Source: Alternaria dauci
Taxonomy: Eukaryota > Ascomycota > Dothideomycetes > Pleosporales > Pleosporaceae
Direction: 5' to 3'
Assembly: GCF_042100115.1 (NCBI RefSeq)
Contig: NC_091279.1
Coordinates: 744,001 to 808,000 of the forward strand
DNA: 64,000 bases
The position numbers were made by a program, and so were the translations under genes. Every line of letters begins with the position of its first letter. The first letter of the stretch is position 1. A model generated the notes under the pieces. That model did not search any database and was not told the DNA's origin. It saw nothing but the letters and a program-made list of their open reading frames with translations. Below are positions 1 to 11,576 of this stretch, one piece after another.

Positions 1-163
1 TGGATCAGTCATGATCCTTTCGGGTCGATGATGCTTGCCGTGCGCCACCTTGGTCCCAAGTCAATAATAGTCTCTTCCCGTATACTCATTGCGCATTACT
101 TTCAACATGATAGTCGCGTGTACATAGCCGCTGTCGTCGTTCCCTTCCCGTCTGTACCCCTAA

Positions 164-2096
164 ATGGCAGCACGCGACACTCCCGACCGCATGGTTCCGG
201 AGACCATCGACCTTGAGCATGGGACCAAACGCGACCACACCCGCGATCGAGGTACACTGAGTGGCCAGAACATAGCACATGTCGCACCGCACCGCCAGTC
301 CCGCCGTACCCTGCCGTGGACAAGGAAGTTGGGAGAATGCACGCCAGCACCCGTCGCCCGTTGGAGCCGGAAGGCGGTCGAGTGGGTGCAAGGGCCGAAG
401 CCGCCGAGCAGATACACAATAACGCCTTTTCTTGAGCGCTGGCAAACACTGCCTGTCCGCTTGCTTGCGCGATGGCCAGAATGGGTGCGCACTTGCATCT
501 ATGCTATTGCATGTGTTGTATGGATCGTCATCTTCGCTGTCGTCGTCAGTGATGGTGCGCTGCCCTCTGACATTGGAGGGTTCGGGGCGCCGGTGAAGCT
601 GTCATGTGTTAACAACCTGTGGTATGGATTCTCTCCTCATGTCCCAAGCTTCCGTGACTGTGCTGATCGTCGCCAGGCCATCCCCAGAAAGCTGCGGACC
701 CGACGGCCGTAACTGCCTTCCCTTCTCCAATGCTTCGTTTGCCTTCAACTGCCCCGCCGGATGCTCGAGCGCCCAAGTGCTCAATCCTCGCGCAATCGGA
801 CCGCAAGTCGTAAACTACCGATCCTTGGTCGTTGGAGGTGCTCCAGATCTTGACAATGATGCGTTGGTATATCGCGGAGACTCGTTCATCTGCTCAGCGG
901 CTATTCACGCCGGGGTCATCAGCAATGGCTACGGCGGCTGTGGTGTCGTTTCTGTGGTAGGAGAGCGAGACAGTTTCGGCGCCGTGACAAGGCATGGCAT
1001 AAGCAGTATCGGTTTTGCCTCTCACTTCCCAATGGCATTCACGTTTGGCCAGGCTTCGGCCAAATGTGAGGACCCGCGCTGGAACCTGCTCATCCTCTCG
1101 ACAATCTTTACTGCTTTGTTCGGTATCTTCACTACAAGTCCTGCCACCTTCTTTGCGCCTATCTTTACAATATTGTTCTTCCAGACCGCTATGGCATCGG
1201 ATCCGCCGCCGTACTCAAACTACGCCTCCTTGGCCTCCTTAGCACTCGGTCGCTTCTTGCCAGCTGCGTTAGCTGCTGCTCTCTTCTACCAATTCAGTGT
1301 CCGCGAGTCCCTTCGCAATTGTAAGGCGCATATTGAAAAGACCGTACTCTGGGTAGGTGGGGCTTGGGTTGGCGCTCTTGGGAACTACACGTTCGAACGT
1401 ATACCCATACAGCGGCTTACAGGAAACGACATCCGCCAGCAGCCGGGCGCTATCACAGCATTGGTAATTATTGTGCTTATATTGTTCGCTGTTGTCCTAT
1501 ACCAAGCATGGTGCTTCCGCAGCGAAGGGCGACTGCCACGCTATCTTGCACTATATGCTACATTAGGCCTTGGCCTGGGTATACTTGCTGCTATGCCAAA
1601 ACTCACACTTAGGATACACCACTACATCATCGCTCTCTTACTCCTCCCAGGCACTGCGCTGCAGACCCGCATGAGCTTGTTGTGCCAAGGGCTGCTGGTT
1701 GGACTGTTCGTCAATGGCATTGCACGCTGGGACTTCGATTCCATATTACAGACGGCAGCGGCGTTGCGAGGGGACGGACAGCTCGGGTCTGGCATCCCGA
1801 CTATTCTTGAGCCTGTTATCAATGGCTCGAGCATCACCTTCGCGTGGGAGAGCTTGCTCCGTGGATATCAGGGTGTGAGCGTGCTGGTCAACGATGTGGA
1901 GAGATATCGTGGCTCTGGTGGGAGCGACCGAGGCAACTTCACCTGGAGTCGGTCAGAGGGTGGACACGATGAATATTTCCGGTTTGGATTCATCAGCTAC
2001 CAGCTGTTCGGCAGCGTAGCATACAGCGACTTTACTAGAGCAGGCACATGGTTCTCGAATGGGACCTGGAGTGGACTTCCGCCAGGCCGTACATGA
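164..2096 (+). CDS. LCCL-domain multi-pass membrane protein
   Basis: Two exons, 164-621 and 677-2096, join in frame across a 55-bp intron to give 625 aa. A basic, Ser/Arg-rich N-terminus leads to one membrane segment near residues 115-135. An extracellular-type Cys-rich part follows (CGPDGRNC, then CPAGC), with the LCCL signature around the ICSAAIHAGVI motif and a Gly-rich strand. About eight hydrophobic segments make up the C-terminal half. This is the layout of fungal LCCL-domain membrane proteins, whose role is not established; LCCL modules are thought to bind ligands or lipids. The start is the first ATG of the frame. The longer unspliced frame from 606 begins at a GTG and lacks the first membrane segment, so the spliced model is preferred. 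No lesion seen. Confidence 0.82.
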
Positions 2097-2560
2097 ATAG
2101 AAAATGGACCGATCGTTCTCAAACAATGTGCATTGCCTCTTCATCCATCGGCTTCCTACGGAAGTAATCTGTCAAGACGCGGTCTTCACAATTGCAATGA
2201 CCAATGAGTACTAGCGCGTTTGCGTCACCGTTCGCGACATGGAAACCTTGCAAGACAGGCTTTTAAGACAGGCGATCGGCATGCTGCAAGCGGTGGTCCA
2301 ACGGGTATCCAACAATGCCTTGGCCAGCCATTCATCCATCATTTCCCCTTTTGCGAAAATCAGGTCTGACCCAGAGTGCTCTTGCCTCTTTTTGTGCGGG
2401 GGTAGTCTCGAATAGGACCGTGACGTCACACAAACGAGATGCTTAATGACCGCCGCGTTCGCACTTGCACTAGTCGCATGTCACAAACACCATGCATTCT
2501 TTCCATGGGATTTTCTACTACCTGTAACACTCATCCTACACTTTCCGCAGCCTCAAAGGC
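2097..2560. other. Intergenic, tandem gene spacer
   Basis: Spacer between the LCCL gene and the next gene on the same strand. It must hold the first terminator and the second promoter. No convincing gene, repeat or RNA is visible. Confidence 0.5.
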
Positions 2561-4831
2561 ATGGATTCCACCGCAAAACGCGAGGCGCCGGCCGCCTTGA
2601 AACGAAAAGCAGTCCCTTCGCCAACTGCAGATGCGCCATCCCTGGAGCGAGAGCGAGAGCTTACTAGTAGATTAATACCGAATGCCTTCCTCGCCGGAAC
2701 CCTCTTAGCAGCATTCTCTCTCTCCTGGCCGTTGCGATGGGTCATCTCCGGAGCGCCCATATTTGTCTACGCCATCCTACTGGGCGAGGCGTATGGCCAT
2801 CGCATTCTACCCTTTGTCCCTGTCTGGACCATCTTCGCGACAGTAAACTTGGTCTACGCCGTATGTGCGACTTCATGGCTTCTGTACTGGGTGTTCTGGG
2901 CTTTTTGTTGGCCTGTAATCTACATCACCTGCCTCTTCCAATTCGAAGCACCTGCTGCACTAGCGCGCCGCACTTTACGGAAGACGTTCCTACGAGACCT
3001 CCATTTCATCAATGATCAGATAGCCTTTTTTGATCTGCCTGCCCTGGAAATCGACACCGAAGTCAAAGGACTCTTCGTCATCCGTGGGGTCACGCTTTCG
3101 CTCTCAACCATGACACTTGTTGCTCACGGAGTCGAGGCCGGCATAAAGCTCTCGGACGACATCGAACTTGGCATTCAAGTTGACAAAGTCACGGTACCTC
3201 TCTTCCGAGAGATAACCGTTGATGACGTCTATGCGAATGTGAAGGGCGGAGATTGGGAAGTCACCTTTGGCGATGTGCAGTATGGCATCCCGGAGCCAGA
3301 CGATGATGATTCCGTAGTCGTCACCAACACAGCTATTCTCAGAGCAGCGACAATGAAAGGAGCAGCCAATGGCCGCCCGGCTGATATGGTCCGAAACCTG
3401 ACAGCGGGGAAAAAGCCGATTGAGGCTGAAGATACTGCATCCGCATTCTCGTCCGTTAAGAAAGTGTCACCCGATGAGGAGCAGGCCCACAAAAAGTACA
3501 AAGAGCTGGTACGCTATATCAACGACACGAGTGCGATTACAAAGGCAAAGCAGACACTGGTAGAAGCCTCGAAAGCACGAGCTGAGGCTGGTTCGTCCGA
3601 TGAGGAGAAGGACGCCAAAGACACGAAGAAGTCGAAAGAAGAGCCAGGTGTCCGCTTGGACATTGAGAACATGGATGACTTCCGAGCAGCAATATGCACC
3701 CAGATCCATGGACAGCCATCCATACCTCACCCACCTACAAAATCGATCAGAGTCTCTACCCTTCGCAAAACATCGTACCCAAACGTAAAGAAGTTTCTAC
3801 ATCGACTGCCTTTTCTATACCGTCTAATGCTCAATCCTATCTGCTACTTCCATCCAGTCAAGTTCAAGTCCATTACTGCGGCTGGCTCAGGAAAGTGGTT
3901 CACTGCCTTGATGCGACAGTACTTCTTCAAGCACTACTCATCCCAAGACGCTGAGATTCGTAGACTGGAGGCGCGGATATCAGCCTGGTGCGCAGATGCC
4001 AACTTCGCTGTGGAGCTGGGTCCGATGGCTAGCGAAGCCCAGTTCCCCATCAACACCAACTACAACATCCAGACTCACTTCAAAATCTCCGATGTCATGG
4101 CCTACAGGATCCTCCCAGATGCCGTCGAGCTTAAGCAAGTTGTGCGGTTGGGGGGCGCAGATGCCGTTCTTACAATCCCAACGTTCCTGTTCCCACACCA
4201 TGAGCACATCTTCCCTGAGAAGAAGAGCGACTTTGACCTTTTGGAAATGGAGTCTGCGATCAATGAAGCTGAGCCTACGCCAAAACAGATCCTAGCTCGG
4301 AAAGAGCTTGAGAAGCTAAAGAAAGACGAAGCATCAATGCACGTCAGTGCACATGCTCACCTCCCAGCGCAGTTTCATCAAGATCTTCTCAACTTTGTCG
4401 CCGCGATCGTGAAAGCCACCAAGGTTATCGAGTCGGACAAGGACTTTGAGGAGGCCAAGGTTCTACGCGAACTGAAGCGTGTCAGCACTACCGACAGCGA
4501 AGCAAGCAGTCTTGCATCAGTTAACACCAATAACAGCGAGATGTCACAGACCACGCTGAATGCCAATGAGGACAAGAGCTTCAAAGCGTTCCTCAAGAAG
4601 GTTGACAGTGGCTTCAAGGAAGCATCGAACAAGACTATGGTGGGCATGCGAAAAGCTGGCCAGAACACTGTACATGCCATGGCCAACGATCGCTGGATCG
4701 CGCGGCTGGTCGGTAAAGTGACAAGGAAGTTGGAAAAGGCACAAGGTGAACTAGGGTACAGTGGAGAGGTCCCGATTGCTCTGGCTAAGTACCGTGTGCG
4801 ACATGAGTCTGAGCAGAAACTCTTGCCCTGA
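2561..4831 (+). CDS. Conserved-looking membrane protein, function unknown
   Basis: A single uninterrupted 756-aa frame from ATG 2561. A charged N-terminus (about 35 aa) precedes a cluster of three to four hydrophobic segments (roughly residues 40-130). Then comes a beta-rich stretch (about 150-240) in which short strands alternate hydrophobic and charged residues. Low-complexity acidic and Lys-rich linkers follow (about 300-370), then another folded block (about 390-560) and a Ser/Glu/Lys-rich helical tail. I do not recognise the family. The membrane anchor followed by long amphipathic strands recalls lipid-transfer or contact-site proteins, but no signature proves this. The length and clean frame make it a real gene. 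Confidence 0.75.
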   Translation: MDSTAKREAPAALKRKAVPSPTADAPSLERERELTSRLIPNAFLAGTLLAAFSLSWPLRWVISGAPIFVYAILLGEAYGHRILPFVPVWTIFATVNLVYAVCATSWLLYWVFWAFCWPVIYITCLFQFEAPAALARRTLRKTFLRDLHFINDQIAFFDLPALEIDTEVKGLFVIRGVTLSLSTMTLVAHGVEAGIKLSDDIELGIQVDKVTVPLFREITVDDVYANVKGGDWEVTFGDVQYGIPEPDDDDSVVVTNTAILRAATMKGAANGRPADMVRNLTAGKKPIEAEDTASAFSSVKKVSPDEEQAHKKYKELVRYINDTSAITKAKQTLVEASKARAEAGSSDEEKDAKDTKKSKEEPGVRLDIENMDDFRAAICTQIHGQPSIPHPPTKSIRVSTLRKTSYPNVKKFLHRLPFLYRLMLNPICYFHPVKFKSITAAGSGKWFTALMRQYFFKHYSSQDAEIRRLEARISAWCADANFAVELGPMASEAQFPINTNYNIQTHFKISDVMAYRILPDAVELKQVVRLGGADAVLTIPTFLFPHHEHIFPEKKSDFDLLEMESAINEAEPTPKQILARKELEKLKKDEASMHVSAHAHLPAQFHQDLLNFVAAIVKATKVIESDKDFEEAKVLRELKRVSTTDSEASSLASVNTNNSEMSQTTLNANEDKSFKAFLKKVDSGFKEASNKTMVGMRKAGQNTVHAMANDRWIARLVGKVTRKLEKAQGELGYSGEVPIALAKYRVRHESEQKLLP

Positions 4832-5013
4832 GGAGGCCGGATGCCGGGGAGGCAGTTGTTGAGTTGCATGATACCCTTTTAGACTTTGCATGTTCAAGTA
4901 GTCTGGTTTTATAAGAGAATATTGACAATCGTCTTCCTGAGATGTTGGATACATGAGGTGACATCGTTCAACTCATAACACGTTAGGCTGCGATTTACAT
5001 TATACCGCTATCT

Positions 5014-8000
5014 TCAGACTTTGGACCACTTCAACAGGACCGCTGCCAATACCACAGGTAGTACACTGACCAGTTCGCCGAGACCCGCGAATTCTGGCGG
5101 GATCCTCGCGTGCACGAAGGCGCCCGCACCCAACAGCACAGCAAAAGTGTTGTATATGAAGCTCCAACTAAAGTTGAACACGACTCTATGTATCGCTTTC
5201 CTACTCACGTTGATGATGGTTAGTACGCCCGCCAGGCTAGGCCGGACAAGAACGACATCGGCAGCAGATTGCGCAATGTCAGTACCGCTCGATACGTGAA
5301 CACCAATTGTGGCTTGAGCGAGGGCAACGGCGTCATTGGTGCCGTCCCCAACGAACATGACAATCGGCTTGCGGGGCTTGCCAGTCAGTGGAGCTGTTGA
5401 AGGTGCTGCGAGGAGGCTCTGAATGTACGTTTGCTTGTCTGCGGGCGAGCAACGAGAGCGAACATTATCTTCTGGTACGTTGAGCTGCGAGGCAATCTTC
5501 CTGACAGCGCCGTCGTCATCGCCAGACAGTACATGGACGTTGATGCGGCTGCGTTGGAGATGGTCGACTGTGGACGCCGCGTCTAGTCGTAGCGTGTCCT
5601 GCAGACCAAAGACGGCTACTAGAGTGTTATCGATGGTGAAGCAAAAGGTGGTGAAGCCCTGGGATAGCATGGAGCGGACACGTGGATCGTCGGAAAGCGC
5701 AAGCCATCTCGCGTTTCCGGCGCGTAGCTTCTTACCATTGACCGTTCCTTGGACGCCTTTGCCGGTGACCACTTTTGCGTCTGGTACGGTTGTGGCTGGT
5801 AGACCTTGCGACGCGAGATGTGTTGCAATGGCCGCCGACACGGGGTGCTTGACATTGCCAAGCAAACCCAAAAGTAAGCTGGTGTCATCCGCATTACCAC
5901 CATCGACATACTCCTCGAGCACCACAGCCAGCTTTCCTGCTGTCAGGGTACCCGTCTTGTCGAACACGACGTCGGTCGTTCTATACGCGACTTCGATGCT
6001 ACCTGCCGTCTTGAAGACAACACCGCGCTTCGCTGCGACGCCCGACGCGATCACGATGACCATGGGAACCGCGAGACCGATGGCGCAAGGACACGAGACA
6101 ATTAGGACCGTGATGGCATACGTGATGGCTTCAATGGTCGCTTCCGAGCCTGATTGATGCCGTATCGCCACCCCAATGGCAACCCAGATGACGAAAGTGA
6201 TGATTGTCAGGGCGACTACAACGGGGACAAAGTAGCTGGCTACCGTGTCGGCGATTTCTTGAATCTTGGGTTTCGAAAGCTTTGCTTCGTCAACCATGCC
6301 TGCAATCGTCGTGATGGTGTTATCGCCAGGCAGACGGGTCAGGCGAACAGTCAGCGTCCCGCTTCCATTAATGGTTCCTGCAACGACAGCCGACTTGGTG
6401 TGCTTCTCAACGGGCTGGGCCTCGCCCGTCAACATCGATTCATCAATTTCCGAAGAACCTGAGATGACGGTGCCGTCCGTCGGGATGCGCGAGTCTGGAG
6501 CGACCCGGAACGTGTCTCCATATTGCAGCATCCTAGCATCGATCTCTTTCTCCGTCCCATCGTCGTCGACCAGCACGGCAGTGGGGGTTTGCAAGGAACG
6601 AATACTGATGGACTCTGCTGCCTTTTGTCGCGCCAGCGATGCCACCCATCGTCCGACCATGATGAGTGTCACCAGCAGCGTACTCGTTTCGAAGAACTCG
6701 CCCGTTGATAGAGGGTTTCCGCTGACGAGGTAGCCGAATGAAACAACCGAGAAGATGTACGCGGCGCTTGTACTCAGTACGATGAGCAAATCCATCTCAA
6801 TGACCTTGGAGAACACCAACGCCTTGAGCGCTTTCGGGTAGAAAGGACCGGCGATGACAACTTGGACAACAGTAGCGAGGGCGAGCGAGGCGGAGCCATA
6901 TGCAATCTCGCGCTCGGGAAGAGGAGCCCATGCCATGACCAGTACAGGAATGGTCAATGTGGCAGAGAGCAAAGTCAACAAGCCCATGTTTCGAACATGC
7001 CTGCTACCAGCTTGCAAAGAAGAGTCGGGACAAGGTGGTGCAAGTTGCAAGGACCGACTCCACTCGTCACTCATCAAGCCCCTCGCTCCTACAATCTTCG
7101 CATCGTAATCTACACGGATGGTGTCCTTGTTTAGGCGACGCACGTCTAATACTCCGTCCGGCCACTGCCCATTGACAAAAGCCGCTGGGTCTCCCGAACA
7201 GATGAGGTCCAGACTACAGCCCTGATTCGATACGATTTCGCATTTGAATTCGGTTGTGCGGTGGAGATGCTTGACCACATCGTCGGCAGTTCCAAACTTG
7301 GTGTTGATATCGAGCTCGACGCGGGCAAGGACCAGACTGGTCTGGAGTTTGCTGACGTAGTCGAGACTACCTAGTGTTCGCTGTAGCTTTGTCTCGCATC
7401 CTGTACAGGTCATGCCGGATACACTGATGACGACATGCTCACGTGCAACGCCGCCCTTCTCGATGTCGATGTTATCCGAACTGCTCGCAATCTCAGTCGT
7501 GTTGACCAGAGCTGCTTTCTTGTCGGTGCAGCTTTTTGACGCGTTTGTTGGTGGACGGCATGATGTTTTGGCCCCGGTAGTTGCGCATGCCTTGGGTGGC
7601 GAGGTGCAGCAAGATGCTTTCGGTGCTTTCGGAGTCGTGTCCGCACAACCAGTCCGCTCAGGTTCGCAACAGCTGTCGCCACAGGTGTCCGTAGAGACAC
7701 TTTGCCCATCGTCTGCACAGCAGTCATCTGTGGCGTCGGCAGCGCAAGCAGGTGCGGGATTGACTTTACTCGGGCTCCTGCTGCTGCTGTCGTCGTCGTA
7801 TGCCCTGGTCTCCGTTTTGAGCGGCGTAGGCGGTTTGCAACATGACGTTGCTGGCTTCGGCTTAACGAGTGCTGACGGCGAGCAGCATGAGCTGGTACGG
7901 TTTGGCTTCACGGAGTCTGGCGTTGAACAGCAGGAGTTGGTTGCCTCCTGCTTTGCGGGTATGGGCGAAGAACATCAAGATTTGGGTGTTCTTGACTTCT

Positions 8001-8394
8001 GAGAGTCTGATGGCTGACAACATGCGCTGGCTGGCTTTGGTTCCTTAGGTGCTGAACTTGAACAGCAAGAAGTGCTTGGCTTGGGGGCTGCTGCTGGATT
8101 TGACGAACCGCAGGGAGACTTTGACGTCTCCGACTTTGTAGGACTTGAAGGTGAGCAACATGAGCTTTTCGGCTTCGTTGGCGCATGCTCAGGGTTGGCG
8201 AGAGTAGAGCAGGATGCTGATGTAGGCTCGGAATCGGGAGGCGCAAGTGCTGCATCCACACTGGGTTGCGTCGTTGCTGTTGCATTACTTGTCGTTTCTG
8301 TCGGTGGCTCCGTAAGATCTTCAGGACGAACCTCTGGCTTCACAGTAGTTGTGGTCGTGTTCTTTGGGCCACAGCAACCTCCTCCGCAGGCCAT
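5014..8394 (-). pseudogene. P1B metal-transporting ATPase (Pca1/CrpA-like), in-frame stop at codon 140
   Basis: Reading from ATG 8394, the first residues are MACGGGCCGP, followed by a long repetitive N-terminus with many CC/SCC pairs. An HMA domain (GMTCTGC) and about eight membrane helices follow, with LTGEAQP (actuator), CPC in IVSCPCAIG, DKTGTLT (phosphorylation site), KHP, and GDGTNDAVAL. This is the fungal Pca1/CrpA layout: ATP-driven export of Cu or Cd at the plasma membrane, with a metal-sensing Cys-rich tail. One TGA (7975-7977) interrupts the frame. It lies exactly where the repeat expects a Cys before another Cys. The other 986 codons stay open to 5014. I found no nearby GT-AG intron that removes the TGA in frame. 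The next Met after the stop is in the HMA motif, so reinitiation would lose the rest of the Cys-rich tail. The cause could be recent inactivation, a strain polymorphism or a base-call error. Confidence 0.85.
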
Positions 8395-8940
8395 GATCAG
8401 GTTGTGATTGACGAGGTCCTGTATGGGAAAGACTGCACGGGGGAAGTCAAGATGCAAACAGTTTATTTCTACAGTTGGTATACAAGGCGCAATCTTCGCC
8501 CTTGTATATAACCGATTGGCGATATGTTTGGCGATGTTATAAACGATATGTCATCGATATAGGAGCTCGATATGTCACTACTCTCACACTTGGCGCCGGC
8601 TCTTCACCTTCGTTTTTCTGGCTCGGAATCACGACGATCAATTCTGCTAAATGGTCCAGATTCGCAGATCTTTGCATTAGTTGGGGCACTAGACGTCACA
8701 TGCTTGGAAAGAACACACAACAGCTTCCTGTAGTATTGTCAGCCTGCATCGTAGAGCAAGACGCAAACCACGCGCAAAATCTACAGGGAGCCAGATCAGA
8801 CACATGCAAGAAATTGGCCCACATCTAAGTCACAAATTGGACGCAGTCTCACAGGAAAGAACCCACGGCAAGGTGAAGTTGAATTGCAAATGTTGCCTTT
8901 TACGAATGTTTAAACAACTCGCATGTTAGTCATTCAACAC
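8395..8940. other. Upstream region of the metal ATPase; downstream of the methyltransferase relic
   Basis: No gene seen. It holds the promoter of the minus-strand ATPase. No metal-response element could be assigned with confidence. Confidence 0.4.
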
Positions 8941-10190
8941 TCATGCCAGTTCGCACTCGATCAGACTCTCCTGCGAGTGCTTTACGCTGTAAACACGCAC
9001 GATCTTGAGACCGATCTCGGGCGACTCCAACAGCCGACTCCACTGGGTATGCGTCCGCTCCTTAGAAGAGAAGAGCGTAATCATCATCATATCCAACGCA
9101 GTGGCCTGCCAGCCTGCGCCTGTGTCCGGAATGACGTTTTCGTTAACTAGCAGTTTGCTGTAGCCTGGCTTCATGGCGCCAGCGACCTGCTTCAGAATGC
9201 TCGGGCCCCTTTCACCGGCTGTTCGAGGTGGAAATCATATGCCATGCGCTCGATGGCGGGATCTAGTCGCTCAATCCCTTCAATGACGGATGGACGATCC
9301 TGTACCACAAGCCTACCAGGGACCTGAGGATACTTGTTCCTGGATGTATTGTCAGTAAGTGAGTCAGGGTTGAATTTGTACGGCATCCTACTTGAACTCT
9401 TGGATGTCATGACCGTAGCCTCCGCCAATGTCTACCAACAGTGCGGCGTCCTTGGAGGTGTCCATGTCGTCAATCAGCCGCTCTTGGACTGGGTAAAAGT
9501 TGGAGTCCATCCAGCTTGGTCGATCCTGCCGATAGCCACCCATGTGGTTGTTGAATTGTTGGCCCAAAGGCGGATGGGCTTCGAAGTACCGGAACATATC
9601 GACATCCGTCCCGAATGCGTACTGATAAGGCCCGTTCTTGATGTCGGTAGTGAGTTCGTAGTTGTGCTTCTCCAAGTATTCTGGGAACTTGTAAACAGAC
9701 TGGAGGGCTCCGCCAGCACTGATTTAGTTAGTCCAGCACTCAACTTGACGTTGCGTTAATCACGGCTCAAACTTACAGAGCTGGGTAGCCATCTCCAATG
9801 GTAGGTATGATCAATGCCTTTGAAAAGTTTGTCGCCTTATATTCATCACTGCCCGTCTCCGTGATGAAACCCATGGCTGCGATATGCCTCATGGAGCGAG
9901 CTGGCTGGGTAAGCGAGGAGCCAAAACGATTAGAAAGCATAGAAGCTTACCCAACCACTCGCGAGTGGTAGCAGCGGTCTAGCACATACCTGCGCCCAGT
10001 TGTGTTCGATCATGGTCTCGCGGGGAGTCTGTAGCGCCCTGACAAGAGCTTTGGCGTGCGAGAGCATCGCCAGACGTGTATCATTGTGATCGACGGAGGG
10101 CTGGTCCCCGAATTCCGAGAGCTTCTTTAATAGACATGGAACGGCGTCTGGGTCGTTCGCACGTACCGCAATGCTGATGTCGAACAGCAT
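8941..10190 (-). pseudogene. SAM-dependent O-methyltransferase, broken by internal deletion and frameshift
   Basis: Exons 10190-9990, 9904-9777, 9718-9392 and 9339 onward splice in frame through three short introns. They encode an N-terminal helical dimerisation-type region and the SAM-binding block, with DIGGGYGHD and the following RLVVQDRP strand. This is the usual order in class I plant/fungal O-methyltransferases (about 400 aa, methylating phenolic or polyketide hydroxyls). At 9192-9205 the sequence jumps from the strand ending VKGARAF straight to a TGA. The C-terminal part (ILKQVAGAMKPG to the stop at 8941) continues in another frame. The conserved stretch with the HDW motif and catalytic His, about 16 residues, is absent. 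The upstream frame would stop after about 267 aa. A relic is the best reading; an assembly deletion is possible. Confidence 0.75.
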
Positions 10191-11576
10191 GTTTGCAAAT
10201 GTTCAGACGCACTCGAACGAGATGAACAAGGGGTAGCAGAACAGTAAGTAATGGTAAGAATGAGAGAGGATTTCAACTGCGTTTACTGTACTGATGGAAA
10301 CAATGACGTGCTCTCTTGCTTTTATAATTCCGAGCCCGTTGTCTCCAGTCAACCTTGCCGCAGAGATGCACCACACCATTGTCAACATGGTCAACAGCTC
10401 ATGAGTAATGGCACTGTCTTATCACACGAGAAGGATGCTATAAAAGACAGGAATAATAGTCCGACACGGATGATTACTCCAGTTGGCATACTCCTGCAGA
10501 GGGATGGAGAGTTCGTGGAGCACTCGTAGCTACAGTTGGACACTTCAACCAAAGGGGAGAGACGTTGAGGCACAGTTAGTAGGCCCGATATCCACTCCAA
10601 TTTTGTATGACTTGTATCACATCTTGACACTCGTGTTGTACTCTTTCGATGTTAACAAGAATTTACTTGATACAAATTTCTATGATTAGCTACAATCATG
10701 ACACATGTACCATTTGTTCGAACGGGACTAGTACACCACAAATCAGATCTCGTGAAGATTGATATTTTTTGAACGGCTTTTCAGAACTCTGCAAGGCCAG
10801 TGTGAGATGACGATACATCTGCAGACGCCGATAGGGGATAGCTCTCCAGAATCTATTGGACCGGATGATTCGACAGGCACAGGACAATAAGAGTTGACTG
10901 AGGTGGACCAAGAGCCCCCAGTACGGCCCGTGGCGCTGGAGCCGAGGGGATTGCGGCGCAGCTGCCAGGGCGATAACCGCTTCGGAATTAGTGGAAAATG
11001 GAGACTGAATCAGCTGATCCGGGCGTCGAAACGGTTCCTCCAGGAGTCGTTCTAATCCATCCGTCAGACAGTGAGCGACCAAGCGGATGACGCCATCATC
11101 TGGCAGCGTATGTACTTCATACATAACATAGCCTGTTCCTTGCTCCTTGTTGCGCAAGTCAGCAACGACGAAAGTTACCTTGTCCACACGAAGCCAGAGC
11201 CATCTACCACTTCTCGATATGCAATCACAGCACAGTTTTGTCGCATTCATGCGACCGATGTATGTACGAGCACATGTGGAGACCTCAGTCGACCACCGCC
11301 GCAGAGCGGCCCGACACTGGACGATCATTGCTAACCCCCTGGGTCAGAAAACGGTCCATAGCCTAATCGGACACCTTCGTCTTGCTGCGAATATGCAGTC
11401 GTCTCAGACTGGGGGAACCCCCAGTCAGAGGGCAACAATGCACTTGCTGGTACGCGCAGTCCATAAGACGATTGGGTGTCTGATGTGCTGTCGGACAAAT
11501 ATCAAACCAAAACCAAAGGACATACGTGACGGCACTGCTGTCATTGTTCCATTTCAACACCTATACTTCTTGCATC
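10191..11576. other. Gene-poor stretch with one doubtful 210-codon frame
   Basis: The only long frame runs on the minus strand from ATG 11328 to 10696. Its product is Arg/Leu/Cys-rich, with no recognised domain, and an equally long frame overlaps it on the other strand. I do not call it a gene. The right end holds the promoter of the plus-strand rhodopsin-fold gene. Confidence 0.35.

Noticed and set aside
7975..7977. Selenocysteine at the in-frame TGA of the metal ATPase
   Set aside because: The position expects Cys, but filamentous ascomycetes are not known to have selenocysteine machinery, and a second nearby gene has TGA at a Trp position, so recoding does not explain both.
7412..8407. 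Plus-strand frames opposite the Cys-rich tail of the metal ATPase
   Set aside because: Val/Gly/Glu-rich mirror translations of the Cys-repeat codons.
10696..11328. 210-codon minus-strand frame
   Set aside because: No domain, odd composition and a competing opposite-strand frame; most likely chance.
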